DNA of 64,000 nucleotides from Paenibacillus polymyxa M1. GTDB taxonomy: Bacteria; Bacillota; Bacilli; Paenibacillales; Paenibacillaceae. Both the position numbers and the translations under genes were made by a program. Every line of letters starts with the position of its first letter. Within the stretch, counting starts at the first letter, position 1. The notes beneath the pieces were generated by a model. That model had not been told where the DNA came from and made no database searches. It saw nothing but the letters and a program-made list of their open reading frames with translations. Below, in pieces: positions 16,549 through 25,174 of the stretch. Location of the stretch: positions 4,604,001 through 4,668,000 of the forward strand of contig NC_017542.1 in NCBI RefSeq assembly GCF_000237325.1, in the 5' to 3' direction.

Positions 16549-17530
16549 CAGCCAGCCTGCCCCCATCGTACAAATTGGCTATCCCCTCTTCCAGCGGGAC
16601 GTCCTCAATCGTAAAATCAACGACAGGCAGTGCGTCCAAAATCTTTTTGGACCAAGCCAACGTATCTTCTGCATCCAGCTCAAATACCGCCTCCAGCTCC
16701 GAGTTGGAGCGAAGTTTGCCGAGGCTCGCCAATGTTAGGTTGGATACGGGGTTCTCCAGTCGAACCTTAAGTAATTTACGGGCACCGATGACCTCATTTA
16801 CCTTGTGCAAGTCTCCGTCATACACCAGTCTGCCCCCACTGATAATGATGGACCTAGTGCATAGATCCTCAATGTCCTTCATGTAGTGGCTTGTCAGCAA
16901 AATGGTCGTCCGGTGGGTGCGGTTATAGGCTTTGAAAAACTCTCGAATTCGCCGCTGAGAAACAAGGTCCAGTCCGATGGTCGGCTCATCCAGTAAAATG
17001 ACCCGTGGACGATGCAGCAGCGCGGCGATCAGTTCCATTTTCATACGCTCGCCGAGCGATAGCCGCCGAACCTGCACATGAAGCTGCTCCTCCACCCCAA
17101 GCAAAGTGACCAGTTCATCCAGCGCTTCTTTATAACGATTATCATCGATTTCGTAGATAAGCTTGTTCAGCTCGAACGACTCGCTTGCGGGCAAATCCCA
17201 CCAAAGCTGGTTTTTCTGTCCCATCACGATGGAAAACTGACGTTTAAACTCTTTTTGTCGCTTCCAGGGAGTAAAGCCGAGTACCGATGCCTCCCCTTCC
17301 GTGGGATGGAGAATGCCGGACAGCATTTTGAGCGTTGTTGTTTTGCCCGCCCCGTTGGGACCAAGAAATCCGACAATTTCTCCTTCCTCAATGCTAAAGC
17401 TAACGTTTTGCACAGCCTTCTTGGTCAGCTGTTCACGCTTAAACAAATTTTGTAGTGATTTGCGCACGCCCGGCTCCTTTTTGTAGTACGTAAACGTTTT
17501 CGACAATTGGTTTAATGTAATGGACGGCAA
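16538..17530 (-). CDS. ABC transporter ATP-binding protein
   Basis: A 330-residue ATPase. Walker A is GPNGAGKTT, the signature is LSLGERMKMEL, Walker B is RVILLDEPTIGLD and the switch His is in LLTSHYMKD. The last 90 residues form an accessory C-terminal domain. The best start is TTG 17528-17530, six bases after GGAGGGG. It partners the two permeases downstream. Similar one-ATPase, two-permease sets export lipids, polysaccharides or antibiotics; here the product of the surrounding operon is the natural candidate substrate. Confidence 0.92.
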   Translation of the reverse strand: MPSITLNQLSKTFTYYKKEPGVRKSLQNLFKREQLTKKAVQNVSFSIEEGEIVGFLGPNGAGKTTTLKMLSGILHPTEGEASVLGFTPWKRQKEFKRQFSIVMGQKNQLWWDLPASESFELNKLIYEIDDNRYKEALDELVTLLGVEEQLHVQVRRLSLGERMKMELIAALLHRPRVILLDEPTIGLDLVSQRRIREFFKAYNRTHRTTILLTSHYMKDIEDLCTRSIIISGGRLVYDGDLHKVNEVIGARKLLKVRLENPVSNLTLASLGKLRSNSELEAVFELDAEDTLAWSKKILDALPVVDFTIEDVPLEEGIANLYDGGRLADAK

Positions 17531-17600
17531 TGAATTCCCCTCCTCTTTCCTCTATGCGTGATACCTGGATGAACGCGCCTGATATTACCGAGTGCTTTGG

Positions 17601-18677
17601 CTACTCAGCTGCTTGCTCTGTCAAAATCATCAGTTCTTCCAGCATATGACGCTGTCTTTCAATCAAATGCAGAGCCCGTTCTGTAATCTCAGGCATCCGA
17701 TGCTTACGCAATTGGAGTCCTGTTTTGTAAATATGCAGATTAAGCTTGTGCCAATCCGCGTACAACGCCTGTGCCAATTCAATGATATGCTGTGCTTGCG
17801 GCCCCAGCGTAGCTTGATGCAGCAGGCAATAATCAGCTGTATAATCCGCCAAATGAAGAGCGCTGCCCAAGCGCAGATTGTAATAAATTTCATGGCAGTA
17901 CGTCCGAAACTCCTGATCCTCCATGTCTTCTAACAGATGGAAGTCACCGACAAATGCCCGGTAACCCGCATCTCCCCGCTTGACATGCTGGTCTGTTGTA
18001 ACTTTTTCACCCGTCACATACTGACGAATATGGTAAGCACACGCAGCATGCATCTCCCTTGGCGAAAGCGGGACAGGCTGCTCCACCAGCCATGCATACT
18101 CAATAATGCCCTGCATGAGGTCGTCGAGCCGGGCTGAGCCTACATAAGTCATCGCATGTCCCGAGGAATCGAGCAGGAAGCTATCATTCACCTGTGCCAT
18201 ACGTTCTTGCAAGTCCAGTCCGTACAACTCAATCACATGACCCCTTGGGTAATTTTTCACATATACATCGTGATAGGTTAAAGCGGTGCTCGACGTATGC
18301 AGCATCGTACCATAGCCGGATGTGAGCACCTGCAACAGATCGGTTTCATTGCTGACTCCTTCGATCCACGGTTCTACCCGAATAACCGGTCCGCCACTGG
18401 CGGCCATTTCTTGAAGCTGCTCCGGATATTTCTCCGGCCCGAAGCGCTTCAAATCTCCACCGTACTCCGCGCACATACTCCCACACAGCATGAACAGCTC
18501 GGCTTCGGCCATGTTCACCCCATACCTCTGCAATGAAGTACGCAGGGAAGAATATACACAATGCTTTCCTGGGAGAGCATTTGCGATTTCTTCTGCACTA
18601 TGATCAACCATGGAATTATGACGGGTCACCATATCGGACTGCAGCATAGGTCTTGTCTGTTCAGCGCCCTTATGCAT
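17601..18677 (-). CDS. BtrH-like peptidase-fold acyltransferase
   Basis: A 358-residue protein whose first half matches the BtrH N-terminal domain, a papain-like fold. The proposed triad is Cys40 in GKHCVYSSLR, His147 in PRGHVIELYGLD and Asp165 in VNDSFLLD. In butirosin synthesis BtrH moves the finished amino-acyl side chain from its carrier protein to the aminoglycoside. The C-terminal 190 residues are helical and of unknown role. The start overlaps the end of the carrier-protein gene by 8 bases, so the two are translationally coupled, which fits a carrier-protein/acyltransferase pair. A regular cysteine peptidase role is possible but less likely here. Confidence 0.72.
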   Translation of the reverse strand: MHKGAEQTRPMLQSDMVTRHNSMVDHSAEEIANALPGKHCVYSSLRTSLQRYGVNMAEAELFMLCGSMCAEYGGDLKRFGPEKYPEQLQEMAASGGPVIRVEPWIEGVSNETDLLQVLTSGYGTMLHTSSTALTYHDVYVKNYPRGHVIELYGLDLQERMAQVNDSFLLDSSGHAMTYVGSARLDDLMQGIIEYAWLVEQPVPLSPREMHAACAYHIRQYVTGEKVTTDQHVKRGDAGYRAFVGDFHLLEDMEDQEFRTYCHEIYYNLRLGSALHLADYTADYCLLHQATLGPQAQHIIELAQALYADWHKLNLHIYKTGLQLRKHRMPEITERALHLIERQRHMLEELMILTEQAAE

Positions 18678-18915
18678 ATTTGTTCAGCAGACGCTCAATG
18701 CCTTGCAGTGTAGATAGATGCTCCAGCACCAAATCGTCGTCCTCCATCGTAATATCAAGCTCATTTTCCAATTCTACAATTAATTCAACAGCGGATAAGG
18801 AATTCAGGCCCAAGGTTCGCAGGTCCTGATCCGGAGTCAACTGTTCCAACTCGCCGGGAGCCAGCTTCAAAACCTTTTCCAGCAAAGGTACTACATGGTA
18901 TACGTCTGTTTTCAT
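18670..18915 (-). CDS. Acyl carrier protein 1
   Basis: An 81-residue phosphopantetheine carrier. The attachment serine is Ser39 in LGLNSLSAVEL; the usual Asp before it is Asn, a mild variation. Helix III reads VLEHLSTLQGIERLL. The start is ATG 18913-18915, after TAGGAGGG, not the longer open frame. It lies 17 bases after the ATP-grasp gene and overlaps the BtrH-like gene, so ligase, carrier and acyltransferase are adjacent in the order expected for loading and off-loading an amino acid. Confidence 0.9.
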   Translation of the reverse strand: MKTDVYHVVPLLEKVLKLAPGELEQLTPDQDLRTLGLNSLSAVELIVELENELDITMEDDDLVLEHLSTLQGIERLLNKYA

Positions 18916-18932
18916 TCTCAATTCCCTCCTAT

Positions 18933-20309
18933 TTATGAGCATCCTAATCCAGCAATGATGCCTTCCAATTTGTGTGCATAAGCATCCGCTTCCTGCCAAC
19001 TGTCTGCCAAAATAAGTGTGAAAATCCGGTTCACATAGCCCCGCTTTACAGGAATGCCAGACAAGGTACCCGCCGTATAAACAAACACCCCTTCAGGCCG
19101 TTCGGGTGTATAGAGCAAGCCTTCCTCCGCCAGCAACCCGCACAAACGGCTGTAGGTGAGAGGTGTAGCGGTCACGTTGCGGTAATAACGGGACAAGGTC
19201 TTATGCCGTTCTCCCAAGACAGAGGACAGGAACGAGATGTAAGTAGACAGGGTAAATCTGCCATTAATCTCGATCACCGGAATCAGCAAACCATCTTCGT
19301 CAACAAAACCGTCAATGGAAGCCATTCCCGTATACCCGATGGAATAGAGATACGTTCCCAACTGATAAGCACATCGTCTCACTTCTTCCTCCAGCGTCTC
19401 GCCAATATCAGCGGGAACCTGGGAGCCGATATAGACTGTACCGTCTACGTTTTGCCTTTTTAGCGAAAACATCGTCACCCCACCGCCCTCGTCAATGCAG
19501 AGCTGGTAGTTCAGATCCATTTGCTTATTGTGCCAGCGCTCCACCAGCCAGCCGCCAGAAGACGATGACGAGCCGCCGAAGCGTCTCATCACACTCAGCA
19601 GTGTGTCCAGCTTGGACAGCTCGTCCAGCATATACATGCCTTGTCCCGAGGCCCCGTGTGGCTGCTTGATAATCAGCTTCACAGGCTCGTCCGATAAGCC
19701 AGCCAGTCTCTCACATTCTCTGCGAATTGCCGCTTCGTCTACACATACAGCGCCTTCGCTGACAGCAAAACCAAGCTTTTGTGCGGTCAGACGGCTAAAT
19801 ATTTTATCATTCACCTGGGCGCATACCGCAGATGGAGCACCGATCAACTCCAGCCCACAACGCTCCGCAATCGCTTCCTCCTGCGGTGTGACCGCATAGG
19901 GTACGAGCCACGCTTTGGCTCCGCCGCTGCTATGGCCTGCATCCGCAACCGCACGTAGTCGTGCCAAAAGTGCGTCATCCGCCAGTACTAACTCTGAAAT
20001 CGGCGTTAGCGGATCAGAAGGCTCTGGCACCTCAATACGCGGCAGGCTGAAACCTAACCGCTGAAGCATGTCCAGAAATGCCTCATCCGGCTGTTCACGG
20101 AGTACAATGACATCCTGACTTCGGCATAGCAGGAGATTCATTTCCTCCATCCGGTTTACGACCTGCTGTTCATCCCGGTCTACCATGCCCCCCTTCCGGG
20201 GGGATGGATGCCACACTTGCTCTGCGCCGATATTAAACAGCCAAATCAGGACCCCATGATCCCGTTCATGAGCAAGTGCTTCCACAAGGTTAATCGTTTT
20301 AGTCGTCAC
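18933..20309 (-). CDS. ATP-grasp ligase 2 (BtrJ-like, amino acid:carrier protein ligase candidate)
   Basis: A 458-residue ATP-grasp enzyme. KLIIKQPHGASGQGMYML is the nucleotide-binding segment, WLVERWHNKQMDLNYQLCI follows, and VIEINGRFTLSTYIS carries the metal-binding Glu and Asn. By position directly before an ACP gene it is the better candidate for the BtrJ role, activating an amino acid and loading it on the carrier. The start is probably GTG 20307-20309; GAGGG lies about 14 bases upstream, so it is not certain. It has no low-complexity insertion, unlike ATP-grasp ligase 1. Confidence 0.8.
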   Translation of the reverse strand: MTTKTINLVEALAHERDHGVLIWLFNIGAEQVWHPSPRKGGMVDRDEQQVVNRMEEMNLLLCRSQDVIVLREQPDEAFLDMLQRLGFSLPRIEVPEPSDPLTPISELVLADDALLARLRAVADAGHSSGGAKAWLVPYAVTPQEEAIAERCGLELIGAPSAVCAQVNDKIFSRLTAQKLGFAVSEGAVCVDEAAIRRECERLAGLSDEPVKLIIKQPHGASGQGMYMLDELSKLDTLLSVMRRFGGSSSSSGGWLVERWHNKQMDLNYQLCIDEGGGVTMFSLKRQNVDGTVYIGSQVPADIGETLEEEVRRCAYQLGTYLYSIGYTGMASIDGFVDEDGLLIPVIEINGRFTLSTYISFLSSVLGERHKTLSRYYRNVTATPLTYSRLCGLLAEEGLLYTPERPEGVFVYTAGTLSGIPVKRGYVNRIFTLILADSWQEADAYAHKLEGIIAGLGCS

Positions 20310-20376
20310 GTCTTGTCATCATCCCTCTCTCTTCCATCTAGTAGCAAACAATATTCCATAGGAGATTCATAGGAAA

Positions 20377-21570
20377 CTAAATGTATTTCAGAGAGCCTGC
20401 CCCATGCAGATACAGCACACTGCATTTGGAGCACACCGGCGTCAATCCTTCATGATTAATCTTTTGACGGGTTTTTTCATACGCATCCGAATTCCATATT
20501 TCCTTCAGACTGTGCTCACGCAAACTTCCAATCGTGAACTCACTGAAAAATTTGCAAGGCATAACCTTTCCGTCTGGTAAAATATCTGTTCTGGAGGTGA
20601 GCGCCAAACAATGATTGGAACAACGGCTGACCATTTCCTCGCCATGTATAAATTTATCAATTTCCTCATAATCCAAGCCGGGCTGATAACGCACGCGAAT
20701 GTTCCATACCCGCTCATTGATCCGCTGTAATTCCTGCATCAGAGGGTCGATGTTAGCCGGGTTGATTTTATATTTAAAAGCATGCCAGCTACTAATATTT
20801 TTTTCTTCAAGTTGTCGGAGCCAGGAGAAATTACGTGTAAAATATTCATCCATTTTAAAGGAGGTTTCTTTGGAAATGTACCAGGGGAACGTTAGCAGCA
20901 CCAGATCCAGCCTCTTATCCTCCAGCATTTGCAGAAATTCGTACATCCGTCCGATCATGTTATCGTTAATGACCGCATGGACAGTTACCCGTCCCTTGTA
21001 CAATCCCTGATCGCGAAGTTCAATCAGCTTATCCATCTGCCGCATTGTTTTCTGAAAGGTGCCTTTACCGCGTATTAAATCGTGTTCTTTTTCAAAACCC
21101 TCAATCGCTATTAACAACTCCAGATTTTCGGACAAATCCAAAATCCGGTCCAAATATTTATCAATGAGTAGTCCATTTGTACAAAAGGTCATCTCACGCC
21201 GATCTTCCGCCAGCACGTCCAAAATTTCATCAAAGCGCCGGTGAAACATCGGTTCACCACCCCACATGTACAGTCTGGACTTCACTTCCTTCGTTTCGCT
21301 CAAAATCTGCCGAAGCATATCCGGGGCAAGATCCATATTCTGTTCTTCTTTATCCATTTGGTGATGATAGCCTTCCTCGTTCCATTCAAAGCAGTGCGTA
21401 CATCTTAAATTACAACGGTTGGTCAGCTTAATACCGATCGTCTGGGGCATGTCCGTTTTGAAAGCCGGATCCTGTGTTGCGTTACGATAAGACACGGAAG
21501 CGTTTTTCAGGTTACGCTTGATGAGCTTGAAAGCCTTCTCATCAATCAGCACATTGCTTTTGGGCTGCAT
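20377..21570 (-). CDS. Radical SAM/SPASM domain protein
   Basis: A 397-residue radical SAM enzyme. The [4Fe-4S] motif is CNLRCTHC (Cys53, Cys57, Cys60) and the SAM-binding GGEP is in YMWGGEPMFH. The C-terminal SPASM domain, with cysteines in RCSNHCLAL, VMPCKFF and VCSKCSVLY, should bind auxiliary clusters. SPASM enzymes modify peptides, carrier-bound or sugar substrates by C-H activation. No precursor peptide gene is visible nearby, so a carrier-bound amino acid or sugar is the more likely substrate. GAGGTG precedes the ATG. It lies between an ACP gene and an ATP-grasp gene. Confidence 0.9.
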   Translation of the reverse strand: MQPKSNVLIDEKAFKLIKRNLKNASVSYRNATQDPAFKTDMPQTIGIKLTNRCNLRCTHCFEWNEEGYHHQMDKEEQNMDLAPDMLRQILSETKEVKSRLYMWGGEPMFHRRFDEILDVLAEDRREMTFCTNGLLIDKYLDRILDLSENLELLIAIEGFEKEHDLIRGKGTFQKTMRQMDKLIELRDQGLYKGRVTVHAVINDNMIGRMYEFLQMLEDKRLDLVLLTFPWYISKETSFKMDEYFTRNFSWLRQLEEKNISSWHAFKYKINPANIDPLMQELQRINERVWNIRVRYQPGLDYEEIDKFIHGEEMVSRCSNHCLALTSRTDILPDGKVMPCKFFSEFTIGSLREHSLKEIWNSDAYEKTRQKINHEGLTPVCSKCSVLYLHGAGSLKYI

Positions 21571-21616
21571 GCTAACACCTCGTTTAATGGATTTTCAGGC
21601 AAAGTCTACCCTGCGT

Positions 21617-21895
21617 TCAGACTGTCTCCATACCTTCCGGGTGCGACACTTGCTCCGCATCGCTAATTCCTTGAATGTAACTGCAAAACGCATCTACTGA
21701 ACGGAGATGTTCCAACTCAAAGGAATCAAAATCAATCTCCACATCAAATGCATCCTCCACTTGCAGCATGAAATGAACCAACTGCAATGAATCCAGTCCC
21801 GCATCATGAATAATGTCCGAATGTCCATTCAGCTTAGCGACCAATTCAGGATCTTCCTTGACCGCGCTGATCATTTCAATCACTTGGCTTTGCAT
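21617..21895 (-). CDS. Acyl carrier protein 2 (first gene of the operon)
   Basis: A 92-residue carrier with the canonical attachment serine Ser36 in AGLDSLQLVHF and helix III FELEHLRSVDAFCSYI. The ATG follows AAGGAGG with 8 bases spacing. It is clearly different in sequence from carrier 1, so the operon has two non-redundant carriers, perhaps one per tethered amino acid or one used by the radical SAM enzyme next to it. Confidence 0.9.
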   Translation of the reverse strand: MQSQVIEMISAVKEDPELVAKLNGHSDIIHDAGLDSLQLVHFMLQVEDAFDVEIDFDSFELEHLRSVDAFCSYIQGISDAEQVSHPEGMETV

Positions 21896-21990
21896 AGCAA
21901 ACTCCTCCTTGTGAATGAGATCCTACTCTTCCGTCCAACGATGCCCTTTGAAAAGCTCCTAGTAAAATTCCTTGATTGGAACTATATTCA

Positions 21991-22021
21991 ATTATACTCC
22001 TCCATTGAAGAGACAAGTCAA
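21991..22021 (-). promoter_or_regulatory. Candidate sigma-A promoter of the 12-gene operon
   Basis: On the minus strand, TTGACT (22016-22021) and TATAAT (21991-21996) are separated by 19 bases, about 95 bases before the first ACP gene. The elements are good but the spacing is long, so a regulator may assist. Confidence 0.45.
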
Positions 22022-22258
22022 TAGGTTGTTTTGTAAGTAAAAGTCGCAAAATGTAAATTAATGTATGATAAATTCTACAAATTTTTCTGCATTTATTATT
22101 CATTTATAGAAGCTACACTTGAAAGTGATCAGCCTCTTCCCTCTTGTATGAAGTGCGTAATTATTTTACAATATAAACGAAAATATTTTTCTTAATTACA
22201 TTTAATTAAATGATACTTTTTTTCACAAAAGCATTATATAGCTAAAGGAGCACAGCTC
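22022..22258. other. AT-rich divergent intergenic region
   Basis: The 237 bases between the operon promoter and the RpiR gene are strongly AT-rich. An AAAGGAG lies before the RpiR start, and CATTATATAGC near 22231 could hold a -10 element. I see no riboswitch or convincing operator. Confidence 0.4.
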
Positions 22259-23125
22259 ATGTCCCCCATTCTTCATACATTATCCCATCGACTGGAGCAG
22301 TTGCCTGTACAAGAGCGTAAGCTGGCGGAATCTATCCTGCAAGCCCCGGAGGATGTGCTACATCTGGGTATTCGGGAACTGTCAGAGCGTTGCGGTGTGA
22401 GTGCCGCAACCGTTACACGGTTTTGCAAATCACTACATTTTAAAGGGTATCCCGATTTCAAAATGAAGCTGGCCGCCGAGTTGTCCCATTCCAACCTTAC
22501 AGGTGAAGAATCCTATCAGGACATTGTGGCTGGAAATTCACTTTCCCGTATCGTGCAGGCTATTCAGGCAAACCATACCGCCTCCATTGCAGACACGACC
22601 CGGTTGCTGGATTTGGGCAAGCTGGAGCAGGCCATTGCATGGCTGTCAGCCACAAGCCGTATTGATCTCTATGGGATGGCAACATCCTCGATTGTGGCAC
22701 AGGATTTTTACCAGAAGCTGATCCGTATTGGCAAGAATAGCACTGCCTTCGCAGATTCTCACATGCAGATTACCTCTGCCTCCTCGCTCGGAGCGGAGGA
22801 TGTGGCCTTTGCCGTCTCTTATTCAGGAGAAACCCAGGAGACCATTGCGGCTCTACGCTGTGCAAAGGAACAGGGTGCCAAAACTTTATCCCTGACCTCC
22901 TTCGGAAACAATACGCTGGCAAGCCTTGCGGATATTGCGCTATTTTCCTCCTCATTGGAGGAAGGAATGCGACGTGGAGACATGGCCTCCCGCATCGCCC
23001 AGCTTCATATTATAGATATCCTATTTACAGGTATGGTGAGCACGAATTTTGACAAATATATTCCGAGATTGGAAGGTTCATATCAACAAGTGAGTAAGCT
23101 TAAAAAACAACCAGGGGGGCACTAA
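22259..23125 (+). CDS. RpiR/MurR family transcription regulator (nag operon)
   Basis: A 288-residue regulator: the N-terminal HTH_6 domain (to about residue 77, with RCGVSAATVTRFCKSLHFKG) and a C-terminal SIS sugar-phosphate domain (about 105-240, with AFAVSYSGETQETI and TLSLTSFGNNTLA). RpiR proteins sense phosphosugars; placed 2 bases before nagB, this one probably responds to GlcNAc-6-P or GlcN-6-P and controls the three-gene operon. The ATG follows AAAGGAG with good spacing. Confidence 0.88.
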   Translation: MSPILHTLSHRLEQLPVQERKLAESILQAPEDVLHLGIRELSERCGVSAATVTRFCKSLHFKGYPDFKMKLAAELSHSNLTGEESYQDIVAGNSLSRIVQAIQANHTASIADTTRLLDLGKLEQAIAWLSATSRIDLYGMATSSIVAQDFYQKLIRIGKNSTAFADSHMQITSASSLGAEDVAFAVSYSGETQETIAALRCAKEQGAKTLSLTSFGNNTLASLADIALFSSSLEEGMRRGDMASRIAQLHIIDILFTGMVSTNFDKYIPRLEGSYQQVSKLKKQPGGH

Positions 23126-23127
23126 AG

Positions 23128-23856
23128 ATGAACATTCGCATTTTGAACAGCCGTGAAAACCTGAACGCTACTGCTGCCACTGTGATCGTCAGCTTGCTGC
23201 TGTCCAAACCACAAGCTATGCTGGGCTTGGCCACCGGTAGTACGCCGATTGGCATTTACCGACATCTTGCGGATATGTACTGCAAGGGTCAGGTGAGCTT
23301 TGCTCGCGCCTACTCCGTGAATCTTGATGAATATGTTGGTCTCTCCCCAGAACATCCGCAGAGCTACCGAAGCTTTATGAATGAGCACTTGTTTCAGCAT
23401 ATCGACATTCCCATATCTCATACACGCGTCCCTAACGGGAATGCCCTAAATCTCACAGCAGAATGTGCAGCGCACGAGCAGGCCATTCTGGATCATGGAC
23501 CTGTGGATCTCCAATTGCTTGGCATTGGTCATAACGGCCATATCGGCTTTAACGAACCCGGTCACAGCTTGACCGGAGCCACACATGTTGTAGATTTGAA
23601 AGAAAGAACGCGCTCAGCGAACGCCCGATTTTTTGGCGATATCAATGCAGTGCCCAGACAAGCAGTGACGATGGGGGTTGGCACCATTCTTAAGGCGAAG
23701 CAAATTATGCTGGTGGCCTTTGGCGCAGAGAAGGCCGACATTATAAGGCAGGCTTTAACTGGACCCGTCACAACGGAGTGTCCGGCTTCCCTGCTGCAAT
23801 GCCACCCCAACGTGCTTATTTTACTGGATCAGGAAGCAGGAGGATGGTTCAAATGA
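23128..23856 (+). CDS. nagB: Glucosamine-6-phosphate deaminase
   Basis: A 242-residue enzyme that converts glucosamine-6-phosphate to fructose-6-phosphate and ammonia. Family motifs are LGLATGSTPIGIYRHL (phosphate loop), NLDEYVGL with the catalytic Asp, and LLGIGHNGHIGFNEPG with the catalytic His. Length is that of the Gram-positive enzymes without the allosteric tail. It overlaps nagA in ATGA and follows the RpiR gene directly. Confidence 0.95.
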   Translation: MNIRILNSRENLNATAATVIVSLLLSKPQAMLGLATGSTPIGIYRHLADMYCKGQVSFARAYSVNLDEYVGLSPEHPQSYRSFMNEHLFQHIDIPISHTRVPNGNALNLTAECAAHEQAILDHGPVDLQLLGIGHNGHIGFNEPGHSLTGATHVVDLKERTRSANARFFGDINAVPRQAVTMGVGTILKAKQIMLVAFGAEKADIIRQALTGPVTTECPASLLQCHPNVLILLDQEAGGWFK

Positions 23857-25079
23857 AGTCAGATGAAATGAACAGTAACATACCGCAGCTATTGTATGGT
23901 CAAGTCGTCGTTGGGAATGACATCATTCCCAACGGAGTTGTCATCATTGAGGGGCAATCCATTGTATACGCTGGTTCAGAGGAGGATATGCCCGTGGACT
24001 GGACCTCATTGGTCTTAGGCAATCCTGAAGAAGTTGCCACACAAGCGGCGAATGTTGTTCGTCAGGAGGAGGGGTACCTGCTGCCAGGCTTTATTGATAT
24101 TCATATTCACGGCGGTAACGGTGAGGACTTTATGGACTCTGATCCGAGGGTGCTGGATGCAATCACCTCTTTTCACAGTTCGCAAGGAACGACGGCTATG
24201 CTGGCTACTACTATGACCGCGCCCAAGGAACGAATTGAACGGGTATTAAAAGAAGTTCACACATACATGGCATATCCCATGCCCCATGCGCAGTTGGAGG
24301 GGGTGCATCTGGAAGGACCTTTCATTAGTCCGAACTGGGCAGGAGCACAAAACCCGGAACATATCGTGCCTCCGAACCTCGCTTGGATGGCAGAATGGGA
24401 GCAGCGCTATCCGGGCCTTGTTCGCCAGGTCACACTTGCGCCTGAACAAAATGGTGCCCTTGAACTCATCGCATGGCTGCGTAGCCACGGCATTACTGCG
24501 GCACTCGGTCATACGGATGCTACGTATGAAGAGGTTGAACAAGCAGCATCGTCGGGCCTGAACCATGCCGTGCACACCTTTAATGCCATGACTCCACTGC
24601 ATCACCGCAAGCCAGGAGCTGCGGGAGCCGTACTCGCTGATCCGCGCATTGAAGCAGAAATCATCGCAGATGGCATTCATGTGCATCCTGCTGCTATTTC
24701 CCTGCTTGCCAAGTTAAAGCAGGACCATAATCTCATCCTCATCACCGATGCCATGTCAGCCACCGGGCTGGAAGATGGTCATTATAAACTCGGTGATTTG
24801 CCAGTGATTGTACAGGACGGTGTTGCACGACTGGAGGATGGCGTCACTTTGGCAGGAAGCACACTAACGATGATTGAGGGCTTCCGTTATCTAGTTCAAC
24901 ATGTAGGCTTGAGTATCCCCGAGGCATCACAAATGGCCAGCCTGAATCCGGCTCGATCCCTGAACATAGCTGATCGAACAGGTTCACTTGAAGCAGGTAA
25001 ACAAGCAGACGTCTTGTTGCTGAATGCCGACTTAAATCTGCAAGGTGTATGGATTAAAGGAGTGCGCAAATCGTTATAG
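23853..25079 (+). CDS. nagA: N-acetylglucosamine-6-phosphate deacetylase
   Basis: A 408-residue metal-dependent amidohydrolase that removes acetate from GlcNAc-6-phosphate, feeding NagB. Motifs: GFIDIHIHGGNGEDFMD (metal site), HLEGPFISPNWAGAQNP, ALGHTDATYEE, THTFNAM-like VHTFNAMTPLHHR, and LITDAMSATGL with the catalytic Asp. I use the ATG at 23853, which overlaps the nagB stop and has GGAGG 8 bases upstream. Together the operon handles GlcNAc from chitin or cell-wall turnover; no PTS transporter for it is in the window. Confidence 0.95.
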   Translation: MKSDEMNSNIPQLLYGQVVVGNDIIPNGVVIIEGQSIVYAGSEEDMPVDWTSLVLGNPEEVATQAANVVRQEEGYLLPGFIDIHIHGGNGEDFMDSDPRVLDAITSFHSSQGTTAMLATTMTAPKERIERVLKEVHTYMAYPMPHAQLEGVHLEGPFISPNWAGAQNPEHIVPPNLAWMAEWEQRYPGLVRQVTLAPEQNGALELIAWLRSHGITAALGHTDATYEEVEQAASSGLNHAVHTFNAMTPLHHRKPGAAGAVLADPRIEAEIIADGIHVHPAAISLLAKLKQDHNLILITDAMSATGLEDGHYKLGDLPVIVQDGVARLEDGVTLAGSTLTMIEGFRYLVQHVGLSIPEASQMASLNPARSLNIADRTGSLEAGKQADVLLLNADLNLQGVWIKGVRKSL

Positions 25080-25097
25080 TTATATAATCCCCGCAAA

Positions 25098-25148
25098 AGA
25101 AAGAGCTATTCCATCAGCGTAACTCGCCGAGATGGGATAGCTCTTTTT
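25098..25148. terminator. Terminator after nagA
   Basis: AAAGAGCTATTCCATC pairs with GATGGGATAGCTCTTT around a 15-base loop, followed by TTTTT. The A-rich left flank makes it usable also for the convergent lipoprotein gene. Confidence 0.85.
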
Positions 25149-25174
25149 GGGATATTCTCAATTAAGGGTTTGAA

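Noticed and set aside
9732..21895. Butirosin or other aminoglycoside cluster
   Set aside because: No 2-deoxy-scyllo-inosose synthase, aminotransferase or phosphatase typical of the aminocyclitol pathway is present in the window.
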